From: a bacterium | Lineage (GTDB): Bacteria; Margulisbacteria; Marinamargulisbacteria; SXXA01 | DNA: 8,117 nt | NCBI GenBank assembly: GCA_947502965.1 | Contig: CANNCG010000039.1 | Span: 1-8,117, forward strand | Direction: 5' to 3' | Part shown: positions 1-6,773 of the stretch, one piece after another | How positions within the stretch are numbered: the stretch's first letter is position 1 | Layout of the letters: the number at the start of each line of letters is the position of its first letter | The notes under the pieces: generated by a model | Database searches by the model: none | Told to the model about the DNA's origin: nothing | The model's input: the letters and a program-made list of their open reading frames with translations, nothing else | Made by a program: the position numbers and the translations under genes

Positions 1-17
1 CCCAAAGGGCGACCTGC

Positions 18-60
18 GCCTATTTGGCGTAAAATCCACTGGATTTTACGCCAAATAGGC
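18..60. repeat. Perfect 21-bp inverted repeat (cruciform or hairpin)
   Basis: Bases 18-38 and 40-60 are exact reverse complements separated by a single C at 39. As RNA this gives a 20-bp stem with an ACT loop. The arms begin GCCTATTTGGCG and continue into an AT-rich centre. No T-run follows immediately on either strand, so an ordinary intrinsic terminator is not supported. It may be a dispersed palindromic repeat, a regulator-binding palindrome, or a transcript-end hairpin of an upstream gene outside the window. Confidence 0.8.
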
Positions 61-175
61 CACAAAACGCTTCTTTTATCGATTTTTATTGGATTTTTAC
101 AAAAAAATCAGATCCTGCACGTTTTTTGCTTTGTTTTGCGACAGCGCCATAAATGCAATGTCGTAGCGAAGCACC

Positions 176-205
176 TTGCCAATTTTTTTTCACCTCTGCT
201 AGAGT
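176..205 (+). promoter_or_regulatory. Candidate sigma-70-type promoter for the rpsB operon
   Basis: A TTGCCA hexamer at 176-181 lies 18 nt before TAGAGT at 200-205. The -10 box is preceded by TGC, giving an extended -10 arrangement. The spacer holds a run of eight T. Transcription would start near 212, leaving a leader of about 90 nt before rpsB. The AT-rich stretch at about 70-125 could act as an upstream activating element. This is matched by eye to the consensus only. Confidence 0.5.
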
Positions 206-247
206 GTTGGGCATACATGTATTTTGATGTGTAAATTTTATCCATGA

Positions 248-282
248 AGGTTTATGGAAGCATCTGCTTTAGTCATAAACCT
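248..282 (+). promoter_or_regulatory. Hairpin in the rpsB 5' leader, candidate ribosomal-protein leader
   Basis: AGGTTTATG at 248-256 pairs perfectly with CATAAACCT at 274-282. An inner stem AAGC (258-261) and GCTT (266-269) closes an ATCT loop, with unpaired bases between the two stems. The structure ends 11 nt before the rpsB Shine-Dalgarno (GAGG, 294-297). Leaders of rpsB-tsf operons are known in several phyla to bind S2 for autoregulation. The position fits such a role here, but the specific motif is not one I recognise. Confidence 0.45.
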
Positions 283-302
283 GAGTCACAAGTGAGGTCT
301 TT

Positions 303-1196
303 ATGAGCGATCAGAATAAACATACTGACGTTGTCAGTATGCGTCAGTTGTTGGAATGTGGGGTCCATTTCGGACACCAAACCAAGCGTTGGAACCCCAA
401 AATGAAACGGTATATCTTTACCTCGCGTAACGGTATTCACGTTATCGATCTTCAGCAGACCATTAAATTAATTAAAAAAACCTACCAGGTTGTCAAAGAA
501 GTGGTTCGCAATGGCGGAACCGTTCTTTTTGTAGGGACAAAGAAACAGGCCCAAGAGGCTATCGAAGTAGAGGCGCGTCGTTGTGGGATGCCTTTTGTGA
601 GCCACCGTTGGTTGGGTGGGACATTGACAAACAATGTGACCCTTCGCCACAGCATCAACAAACTCAAACAACACCAACGTATTATGGAAGATGGTACGAT
701 TGACCTTCTCTCCAATAAAGAAGGGGCACGTAAGCGTAAAATATTGACCCGCCTGACCTATTATCTTGATGGTATTCGCGATATGAACCGTTTGCCTTCT
801 ATGGTTTTTATCATTGATACCAAGCGTGAAGCTTTGGCGATTCGTGAATCCAATAAACTCAAAATTCCTATCATCGGTGTGGTGGATACCAACGCAGATC
901 CAACGGAAGTTCAGTATCCTATTCCTGCCAACGATGATGCGATTCGTTCGATCAAATTGTTGTGTTCTGTCATCTCCAAAGCTGTTTTGGATGGTCAGGC
1001 TGAGCGTGCGGGTATCCCGCCTGTTGTGGCTGAAGTGGCGGCTGCTGTCGTCGATGAGCCGGATGATATCGAGGATGCTATCGCCGATGATGTTTTGCTA
1101 GAAGATGACAAAGACGCAGTTGTGGAAGAGGCCCCACGCCGTGCTGTTCCTGTAGCGAAAGTGGCGGCCAAGTCCAAGACCCCAGTAAAGGTTTAA
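303..1196 (+). CDS. rpsB: 30S ribosomal protein S2
   Basis: S2 binds the 30S subunit between head and body and helps recruit S1. The 297-residue product has the family's signature near the N-terminus (LLECGVHFGHQTKRWNPKM, about residues 16-34), then NGIHVIDLQ (43-51), VLFVGTKKQAQ (74-84), RWLGGTLTN (102-110), a conserved MVFIIDTKRE (167-176) and VVDTNADP with YPIPANDDAIRSI (193-217). The ATG is preceded by GAGG with a 5-nt spacer. The protein is about 55 residues longer than E. coli S2 (241 aa). From about residue 234 the excess is a low-complexity tail, first Ala/Val/Asp/Glu-rich and acidic, then Lys/Arg-rich and basic at the end. It is the first gene of a tight cluster and tsf follows after 3 nt, the usual rpsB-tsf pairing. 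Identification is secure; the function of the tail is unknown. Confidence 0.98.
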   Translation: MSDQNKHTDVVSMRQLLECGVHFGHQTKRWNPKMKRYIFTSRNGIHVIDLQQTIKLIKKTYQVVKEVVRNGGTVLFVGTKKQAQEAIEVEARRCGMPFVSHRWLGGTLTNNVTLRHSINKLKQHQRIMEDGTIDLLSNKEGARKRKILTRLTYYLDGIRDMNRLPSMVFIIDTKREALAIRESNKLKIPIIGVVDTNADPTEVQYPIPANDDAIRSIKLLCSVISKAVLDGQAERAGIPPVVAEVAAAVVDEPDDIEDAIADDVLLEDDKDAVVEEAPRRAVPVAKVAAKSKTPVKV

Positions 1197-1199
1197 GCG

Positions 1200-2015
1200 A
1201 TGACTACCATAACCGCGTCCCTTGTAAAAGAATTGCGTGAAAAGACAGGCGTCGGCATGATGGACTGTAAAAAAGCCCTTTCTGAAACGAATGGCGATTT
1301 TGAAGAAGCAATTACGTACCTTCGTGAAAAAGGGCTGTCAGCGGCGGCAAAGAAATCAGACAGAGAAACCAAAGAAGGTCGTGTTTTCGTGACGATATCT
1401 GCGGATGCCAAGATTGGCAGCATCGTGGAAGTAGGTTGTGAAACGGATTTTGTGGCCAATAACGAGGCGTTCTCTGCTTTCGGTAATGCGGTAGCCGCTG
1501 AGGTTTTGGCAAAGCGCTATTCGGATCTCACGGCCTTGGAAGCAGCGACGATTGACGGAAAGCCCTTTGCGACATTTTCGTCCGAAGCGATACTCAAACT
1601 GGGAGAGAATCTTGGGGTGAGACGTGTGGCGCTTTTAGACGGCGCGGCATTGTCTTCTTACATTCATTCCAATGGAAAAATCGGTATTTTGGTAGCCTTC
1701 ACAGGTGCCATTGCTGAAGACTTGGGCAAAGATGTTGCGATGCAGGTAGCAGCGGCTGCGCCTATCTGTGTGCGTTCCGAAGAAGTCCCGACAGGTGAAC
1801 TTGAGAAAGAAAAAAGCATTGTGCGCGCGCAGTTGCTCAACGAAGGCAAGCCTGAAGCCATGGTAGATAAAATCGTAGAAGGCAAGATTCTCAAGTATTA
1901 TAAAGATGTGTGCCTACTTGAGCAGACCTTTGTCAAAGACCAAGAAAAAACAGTGAAGCAGATTTTGCCTGCCAACGTGACGGTATCTCAGTTTATCCGT
2001 TTTTCTTTGGTGTAG
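1200..2015 (+). CDS. tsf: Translation elongation factor Ts
   Basis: EF-Ts is the guanine-nucleotide exchange factor that recycles EF-Tu-GDP in the cytoplasm. The 271-residue protein starts with the UBA-like EF-Tu-binding domain (about 1-50), carrying LVKELREKTGVGMMDCKKAL and AITYLREKGL. The exchange motif ETDFVANN follows at 81-88, where the Asp-Phe pair enters EF-Tu. The C-terminal domain ends with the familiar LLEQTFVKDQEKTVKQIL. Length is normal for the family. The ATG lies 3 nt after the rpsB stop, with AAAGG (1187-1191) inside the rpsB end as a ribosome binding site 8 nt upstream. It is almost certainly co-transcribed with rpsB. In many bacteria pyrH and frr come next; here a dNTPase gene does instead. 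Confidence 0.98.
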   Translation: MTTITASLVKELREKTGVGMMDCKKALSETNGDFEEAITYLREKGLSAAAKKSDRETKEGRVFVTISADAKIGSIVEVGCETDFVANNEAFSAFGNAVAAEVLAKRYSDLTALEAATIDGKPFATFSSEAILKLGENLGVRRVALLDGAALSSYIHSNGKIGILVAFTGAIAEDLGKDVAMQVAAAAPICVRSEEVPTGELEKEKSIVRAQLLNEGKPEAMVDKIVEGKILKYYKDVCLLEQTFVKDQEKTVKQILPANVTVSQFIRFSLV

Positions 2016-2016
2016 G

Positions 2017-3159
2017 TTGAGACAGCGATTTGAAGCATTGGAATTGGAGCTGCTTTCACCGCTTGCGGTGAAGGCGGCCCAGTCTAAAGGGCGGCAGTAC
2101 CATGAACCCCCTTCTGAAAATAGGACCTATTTTCAACGTGATAGAGACCGTATCGTCCATGCCAAAGCCTTCCGCCGACTCAAACAAAAAACGCAGGTTT
2201 TTGTAAGTGCATCGGACCACTATCGCTCCCGTTTGACACATACCTTGGAAGTGGCCCAGGTGAGCCGACATTTGGCGCGTCTTTTGCGTCTCAATGAAGA
2301 CCTTTGCGAGTGTATTGCGCTGGCACATGATCTCGGACATACGCCGTTTGGCCATTCTGGAGAGCGAGAGTTAAACCGTTTGATGGCCGATTATGGGGGA
2401 TTTGAACACAATCTTCAGAGCCGTCGAATTGTGGATGTTTTAGAAAAAAAATACCCTGGATTTCCAGGCTTAAATTTGTCTTTTGAGGTTCGCGAGGGCC
2501 TGATCAAACACCGGGCTTCAGATCCGCTAGAGACGGAGGTCACTGAGCAAAAAGACATGGTCTTGCCCTTTGTCTCTTTGGAAGCCCAGGTCTGTAACTT
2601 GGCGGATGAAATTGCCTACAATAGTCATGACCTGGATGATGGCCTGTCATCCGGTCTGATTTCTGCGTCGGATTTGGAAACAAACGTGACGTTGTGGCGC
2701 GAAGCCCGTGGGGCGGTTTCTTCCCAATATCAAGCGTTATCCGATTCGGAATTGTATCATTTGATTCACAGTTTTTTGATTTCAGCTTTTATCGATGATG
2801 TGTTGGTAACCACGCAACAGGCCATTTTAGATTCTGGTGTGACCGCTTTGGATACTTTGCAGCTTCAGAAAAAATCGCTTGTACGGTATAGCCCAGAGAT
2901 GGCCCGGAAAAACCGTGAGTTGCGGCAATTTTTGTTTAAACGTTTTTATCAGCATCACCTTATCTACCGTGCGAATATCAAAGGCCAAGGCATTATTCGC
3001 GGCTTGTTTGCGGCTTTTCTAGATGACGCGAAGCTATTGCCCGAGTCGTATCAAGCCAAGTTGGGCAAAGCGGACTCTCAGTCTCGGGTTGTAGCCGACT
3101 ATATTGCCGGTATGACGGATGAATATGCCTTGCAGGAGTATCACACGATCTACACATGA
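2017..3159 (+). CDS. dgt: dGTPase-like deoxynucleoside triphosphate triphosphohydrolase (HD superfamily)
   Basis: Members cleave dNTPs to the deoxynucleoside plus tripolyphosphate and tune nucleotide pools. The 380-residue product shows the whole metal site: H75 in SRLTHTLEVAQ, H104-D105 in LAHDLGHTPFGH, and D197 in NLADEIAYNSHDLDDGL. Family motifs FQRDRDRIVHAKAFRRL (39-55) and FEHNLQSRRIV (129-139) are also intact. Length suits the shorter dGTPase class of about 380-400 aa rather than the 505-aa E. coli enzyme, so the preferred substrate (dGTP or broad dNTP) is open. The best start is TTG at 2017, one base after the tsf stop, with no convincing Shine-Dalgarno, which suggests translational coupling. 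In-frame TTG codons a few residues in (for example 2038) are alternatives and would leave the core unchanged. The 3' end overlaps the next gene in an ATGA. Confidence 0.93.
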   Translation: MRQRFEALELELLSPLAVKAAQSKGRQYHEPPSENRTYFQRDRDRIVHAKAFRRLKQKTQVFVSASDHYRSRLTHTLEVAQVSRHLARLLRLNEDLCECIALAHDLGHTPFGHSGERELNRLMADYGGFEHNLQSRRIVDVLEKKYPGFPGLNLSFEVREGLIKHRASDPLETEVTEQKDMVLPFVSLEAQVCNLADEIAYNSHDLDDGLSSGLISASDLETNVTLWREARGAVSSQYQALSDSELYHLIHSFLISAFIDDVLVTTQQAILDSGVTALDTLQLQKKSLVRYSPEMARKNRELRQFLFKRFYQHHLIYRANIKGQGIIRGLFAAFLDDAKLLPESYQAKLGKADSQSRVVADYIAGMTDEYALQEYHTIYT

Positions 3160-4091
3160 AAAAAACAATTTTTATTACAGGGGCATCCGGGTGTGTGGGG
3201 CATTATGTCTTGGATATTTTGCTACAGCGTCAGGATGTAGAACTGCATCTCCTCTTGCGAGACCCTGCACGGGTCCAACATCCTTTGGCCGATCACCCGA
3301 ATGTGGTGGTACATCGGGGCAACATGGACCGCATCGAAGACCTGGCCATGGTCTTGGCTGAAATGGACTATGTGCTCCATATCTTCACCGATTGGAGCGA
3401 TTCGGATTACGCCCATTTGTTGAATGTCACCAAAACCCATGCCATGTTTGACATGGCGACGAAGGCCAGGCGTATTGTCTATTTTTCTACCGCCAGTATT
3501 TTGGGGCCTGGAAATCAGCCTATGTGGCAAGCTGGTGAATATGGCCATGGCTATATTCGTTCCAAATACCAAGGGTACCAGGCATTGAAAAGAAGTCCTA
3601 TTGCGGACAAAGTGGTAACGGTGTTTCCTACCTTGGTTTTTGGTGGCGATGCGCAACATCCCTATTCGCATATTTCATCGGGATTGCTGCCCAACCAGCA
3701 TTTTCTGAAATGGCTACGCTTTATTTATATAGACGGGGCCTTTCATTTTTTGCATGCCCGCGACATTGCCCAAGTGACCGTGCACTTGTTGGATGCGGAG
3801 ATAGGAGAGCAGCGGGATTTTGCCCTGGGCACCGAAAAATATACTGCAAAGCGGGCCATTGCGATTTTGGCCAAAGCTTTTGGGTACAAACAGCCCTTTA
3901 GACTCAAAATCAATCCCCGGTTTGTGATGCATATTGCAGGTATTTTTGGGATCAAAATTGGACCTTGGGAGCGCTATTGTATCGAAAATCCTCATTTTTC
4001 CTATGCGGTTGTAGAGCCCAAGACCTTTGGCTTGGAAACGTCGTTTCCAAATCTAGAAAGTGTTATTGCCGATATTCAATTGCGGGGTTAA
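3156..4091 (+). CDS. NAD(P)-dependent epimerase/dehydratase family protein (extended SDR)
   Basis: A 311-residue Rossmann-fold oxidoreductase. The N-terminus holds the dinucleotide-binding G-x-x-G-x-x-G (TGASGCVG, G9/G12/G15). An early loop of the NAD(P) pocket follows at LLLRDPAR, and LNVTKT (89-94) matches the extended-SDR Asn-Val motif. STAS (111-114) supplies the catalytic Ser region and Y133-I-R-S-K137 the YxxxK pair. TVFPTLVFGGD (155-165) corresponds to the usual RP-x-x-VYGPGD region. A segment near 270-280 (HIAGIFGIKIG) is mildly hydrophobic. The substrate cannot be read from the sequence; sugar-nucleotide, sterol-like or chlorophyll-related substrates occur in this superfamily. ATG overlaps the dgt stop by 4 nt (ATGA). 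The nearest AGGAG (3134-3138) is 17 nt away, so coupled re-initiation is likely. From memory the protein most resembles cyanobacterial-type SDRs, which was not checked. Confidence 0.85.
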   Translation: MKKTIFITGASGCVGHYVLDILLQRQDVELHLLLRDPARVQHPLADHPNVVVHRGNMDRIEDLAMVLAEMDYVLHIFTDWSDSDYAHLLNVTKTHAMFDMATKARRIVYFSTASILGPGNQPMWQAGEYGHGYIRSKYQGYQALKRSPIADKVVTVFPTLVFGGDAQHPYSHISSGLLPNQHFLKWLRFIYIDGAFHFLHARDIAQVTVHLLDAEIGEQRDFALGTEKYTAKRAIAILAKAFGYKQPFRLKINPRFVMHIAGIFGIKIGPWERYCIENPHFSYAVVEPKTFGLETSFPNLESVIADIQLRG

Positions 4092-4170
4092 CGCGGCTTA
4101 ATTCAGATTTAGGCGTTCTAGGAGACACGGCTGGATTTTCTTGGGGTACCTGCTTCTGATGAGGTGTTTT

Positions 4171-4269
4171 ATGGAAATATTGTTTCCCGAAGATCCAATT
4201 TTCAATTTAAAACTGAACCCTACCCTTTCAAAAGAGGCGAATCTCGTGTATGATGCCTCCTCACATTAA
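4171..4269 (+). CDS. Possible small ORF of 32 codons (36 from an upstream ATG at 4159)
   Basis: An ATG at 4171 with GAGGTG at 4161-4166 just upstream opens a 32-codon frame ending TAA at 4267-4269. An in-frame ATG at 4159 would add four codons. The peptide begins MEILFPEDPIFNLKL and ends VYDASSH; it has no recognisable domain, no signal peptide and no clear membrane segment. The candidate S1 promoter lies inside it, which argues against a conserved gene. It could be a tiny peptide, a remnant, or chance. Confidence 0.2.
   Translation: MEILFPEDPIFNLKLNPTLSKEANLVYDASSH
4226..4254 (+). promoter_or_regulatory. Candidate promoter for the S1-trpBA unit
   Basis: A good -10 hexamer TATGAT occupies 4249-4254. 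The -35 is weak: TTTCAA at 4226-4231 with a 17-nt spacer. Transcription from here would begin near 4261 and give a leader of about 90 nt before the S1 ATG. The gap after the SDR gene, together with the strong ribosome binding site downstream, makes a new transcription start plausible. No clear terminator of the preceding cluster is visible, so read-through is also possible. Confidence 0.4.
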
Positions 4270-4274
4270 CCGTG

Positions 4275-4309
4275 ATGGGCGCACCTCTATTTTGATGAGG
4301 CAATCCCAT
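4275..4309 (+). promoter_or_regulatory. Folded leader upstream of the S1 gene
   Basis: ATGGG (4275-4279) pairs with CCCAT (4305-4309), and inside it CCTC (4284-4287) pairs with GAGG (4297-4300) around a 9-nt loop. A competing pairing is possible: TGCCTC at 4254-4259 complements GAGGCA at 4297-4302, so two mutually exclusive folds exist. Such alternatives are a hallmark of leader regulation and S1 genes are autoregulated in some bacteria. The stems are short and chance is not excluded. Confidence 0.3.
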
Positions 4310-4338
4310 TTCATTAACACGTTGATATATTGTCGTTT

Positions 4339-4344
4339 AGGAGG
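4339..4344 (+). promoter_or_regulatory. Strong Shine-Dalgarno for the S1 gene
   Basis: A full AGGAGG lies 8 nt before the ATG at 4353 and fixes that start. It is the strongest ribosome binding site in the window. E. coli rpsA, by contrast, has a weak Shine-Dalgarno and relies on leader structure. Confidence 0.75.
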
Positions 4345-4352
4345 CGTTTGGG

Positions 4353-5606
4353 ATGTCTGAAGGTACACGCATAGGAGAGTATAAAGAGTCAGCAGAAAGT
4401 TTGCCGACTGTTTCGCCTGAAAAAAAAGAGGCTTCCTCTAACTTCGCAGCAACCAAAATAGGAGAAATGTCTGAATTTGAGAAAAGTCTTATGGCTTTTG
4501 AACAGTCTTCAGACAAAGATTCTCAATTTGCAGATGTGATGGATCGGATTTTGGTAGATTTTCAAGAAGGCGATATCATTAAAGGGACTGTTCGCAGTAT
4601 CGAAAAAGCCGGCGTATTGTTGGATATTAGCTATAAATCAGATGGCTTTATTGCCAACGCTGAATTTAGCTTTGATTATGATGAAACACCTGGCTCGGTC
4701 TTAAAACCTGGCGATAAAGTAAATGTCATGATTGTGAAGCTAGAGAGCAAAGAAGGCTACACGGTTCTTTCTCGCAAGCGTGCAGAGTATGAGTTGGCTT
4801 GGGGCCGTCTCTCAAAGTTGGCCAAAACAAAAGAAACAGTTTTGGTACGTGTGAGTTCCTCTGTGCAAGGGGGATTGGTTGTTTCGTATTCTGGGATTAA
4901 AGGGTTTATTCCTGCATCTCAGGTAGCCAAAGAAGGCGAGGGGGATCTTTCGTCTTCCCTGAATCAGTTGCTAGAGGTTGTGGTCGTACAGGTAGATCGC
5001 AAACGTCGTAAGGTTATTTTTTCTAACCGTGTTTCCAAAGCAAAAATGAACAGAGAAGAAGCCCAAAAGTTGCTTGAATCTCTTGAGTCTGGCCAAATCA
5101 AAGAAGGCCGTGTGACCAGTATTAAAGATTTTGGTGTTTTTGTAGATATTGGTGGGGTTGAAGGCCTTGTTCATATTTCTGAACTGTCTTGGTCCCGTGT
5201 TTCCCACGCATCTGAATTGGTCAAAGTGGGTGACGAGGTTCGTGTGTTTGTTCTCGGTGTCGACAAAGAAGCCAAACGTGTTTCTTTGGGCATGAAGCAG
5301 CTAGAAGTAGATCCATGGGTCAAGGTTGCTGAACGTTATCAGGTAGGGCAAGTTGTCGAAGGTGAAATCACCCGTATCGCAGCCTTCGGTTCCTTCATGC
5401 GTTTGGAAAACAATCTTGAGGGATTGATTCATATCTCTGAGTTGGCGCATAACCATATTGAGCGTGTTGAAGACGTTGTCAAAGTAGGGGACAAAGTCAA
5501 AGCGAAGATCATCAAGCTTGTTCCTGAAGAGCAGCGCATTGGCTTGAGTTTGAAAGCGATTGAAGCAAAAGATATCGCAAAGCCTGAAGCCTCTGTTTCT
5601 GAATAA
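4353..5606 (+). CDS. rpsA: 30S ribosomal protein S1 / S1 RNA-binding domain protein (four repeats)
   Basis: S1 proteins bind single-stranded RNA and help load mRNA on the 30S subunit. The 417-residue product has a charged, probably disordered N-terminus (1-65), then four S1 OB-fold repeats at about 72-143, 160-227, 247-315 and 332-402. Repeats 3 and 4 are the most canonical: KDFGVFVDIGGVEGLVHISEL with KVGDEV, and AAFGSFMRLENNLEGLIHISEL with KVGDKV. Repeats 1 and 2 are more divergent, as is usual for the ribosome-binding end. E. coli S1 has six repeats and 557 aa; four-repeat forms of about 380-420 aa occur in Firmicutes, Cyanobacteria and other groups. Whether this one is a true ribosomal S1 or a related S1-domain factor cannot be decided from sequence alone. 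trpB begins 3 nt after its stop. Confidence 0.9.
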   Translation: MSEGTRIGEYKESAESLPTVSPEKKEASSNFAATKIGEMSEFEKSLMAFEQSSDKDSQFADVMDRILVDFQEGDIIKGTVRSIEKAGVLLDISYKSDGFIANAEFSFDYDETPGSVLKPGDKVNVMIVKLESKEGYTVLSRKRAEYELAWGRLSKLAKTKETVLVRVSSSVQGGLVVSYSGIKGFIPASQVAKEGEGDLSSSLNQLLEVVVVQVDRKRRKVIFSNRVSKAKMNREEAQKLLESLESGQIKEGRVTSIKDFGVFVDIGGVEGLVHISELSWSRVSHASELVKVGDEVRVFVLGVDKEAKRVSLGMKQLEVDPWVKVAERYQVGQVVEGEITRIAAFGSFMRLENNLEGLIHISELAHNHIERVEDVVKVGDKVKAKIIKLVPEEQRIGLSLKAIEAKDIAKPEASVSE

Positions 5607-5609
5607 ACG

Positions 5610-6773
5610 ATGAAATCGACCTTTGGCGAATATGGTGGTCGATATGTGCCGGACACTCTCTATTCTGCCTTAGAGTCTTTGGAAAAAGCCTACGTTGAGA
5701 TACGACGTAGGCCTGATTTCCGTAAAACCTTGGGGGGGCTCCTCAAGGATTATGTAGGACGTCCGACGCCTTTGTACTTTGCCTCTCGTATATCTGAGGA
5801 AACCGGCTCCCAAGTTTTTCTCAAAAGAGAAGATTTAAATCACACGGGTGCCCATAAAATAAACAATACCCTTGGTCAAATTCTGGTGGCCAAATCCATG
5901 GGTAAGAAACGGATTATCGCAGAAACAGGCGCTGGTCAGCATGGGGTTGCGACGGCTACTGCTTGTGCGTTAATGGGGTTGCCCTGTGTGGTCTATATGG
6001 GTGAAGAAGACATGGCGCGCCAGTCTCCCAATGTCTATCGGATGCAGCTTTTGGGTGCGACTATTGTGCCTGTGACAAAGGGGTCGCGAACGTTGAAGGA
6101 TGCCACAACTGAAGCTATTCGCGATTGGCTTCTCAATGTTGAGGACACGTTTTATATTATCGGTTCTGTTGTAGGTCCGCATCCCTATCCAACCATGGTA
6201 CGTGACTTTCAGTCTGTCATCGGCAAAGAAACCCGACGTCAGATTCAGTCCCTGGTGGGAAGATTGCCGGATGCGGTCATTGCCTCCGTGGGCGGTGGAT
6301 CGAATGCGATGGGGATGTTTTATCCCTTTATCAAAGACAAGACGGTGGCCTTGATCACCGCAGAGGCAGCTGGAAAAGGACTGGATTCTGATGCTCAGGC
6401 GGCCCCCTTATTGCGCGGTAGACCTGGTGTTTTGCATGGGGCCAAATCTTATTTGTTACAAGACAACGAAGGTCAGGTGTCTTTGGCCCATTCTATCTCT
6501 GCGGGACTTGATTATCCTGGTGTTGGACCCGAATTGTCTTATCTGAAAGACCTTGGGCGCTTGACATTGGATTCGGCCACAGATGATGAGGCCTTTGCCG
6601 CCTGTGGCTGGTTGGCCAAAACAGAAGGGATTATTCCCGCTCTAGAGCCTGCGCATGCCTTGGCCGTTCTCCGTAAACGGACCGACTTGAAAAACAAAAT
6701 TGTCGTGGTGAATATCTCTGGCCGAGGAGACAAAGATTTAGGAACCTTGATGGAAGGTCTTTCCCATGTCTAA
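5610..6773 (+). CDS. trpB: Tryptophan synthase beta chain
   Basis: TrpB condenses indole, tunnelled from TrpA, with L-serine in a PLP-dependent reaction, the last step of tryptophan synthesis. The 387-residue protein shows the PLP lysine in HTGAHKINN (K83), the catalytic Glu in AETGAGQHG (E105), the phosphate-binding GGGSNAMG (228-235), and SGRGDKD near the C-terminus (370-376). It begins directly with TFGEYGGRYVP, the usual class-I TrpB N-terminus, so the ATG at 5610 is well placed. No good Shine-Dalgarno is visible and the start is 3 nt after the S1 stop, so translation is probably coupled to S1. Its end overlaps trpA by 8 nt. All key residues are present, so the enzyme is probably active. 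No other trp gene is visible in the window. Confidence 0.98.
   Translation: MKSTFGEYGGRYVPDTLYSALESLEKAYVEIRRRPDFRKTLGGLLKDYVGRPTPLYFASRISEETGSQVFLKREDLNHTGAHKINNTLGQILVAKSMGKKRIIAETGAGQHGVATATACALMGLPCVVYMGEEDMARQSPNVYRMQLLGATIVPVTKGSRTLKDATTEAIRDWLLNVEDTFYIIGSVVGPHPYPTMVRDFQSVIGKETRRQIQSLVGRLPDAVIASVGGGSNAMGMFYPFIKDKTVALITAEAAGKGLDSDAQAAPLLRGRPGVLHGAKSYLLQDNEGQVSLAHSISAGLDYPGVGPELSYLKDLGRLTLDSATDDEAFAACGWLAKTEGIIPALEPAHALAVLRKRTDLKNKIVVVNISGRGDKDLGTLMEGLSHV

Noticed and set aside
18..60. Rho-independent terminator
   Set aside because: The stem is perfect but is followed by CACAAAACGC on the + strand and by no T-run on the - strand, so the usual terminator signature is missing.
2056..2355. 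A 99-codon open frame on the - strand
   Set aside because: It is antisense to the dgt-like gene over its conserved HD motifs and is best explained as a shadow of that gene.
3222..3671. A 149-codon open frame on the - strand
   Set aside because: It lies wholly antisense to the SDR gene, whose motifs are intact, and its own translation shows no recognisable domain.
3965..4159. A 64-codon + strand frame overlapping the SDR 3' end
   Set aside because: Most of it overlaps conserved SDR coding sequence in another frame, and the part beyond 4091 has no recognisable domain.
5590..5612. trp leader-peptide attenuator before trpB
   Set aside because: There are only 3 nt between S1 and trpB and no Trp-codon-rich leader or terminator pair is present.
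5688..5712. 8-bp hairpin GCCTACGT / ACGTAGGC in early trpB
   Set aside because: It is a short stem with a 9-nt loop in well-conserved coding sequence; chance is adequate and no other feature supports regulation.
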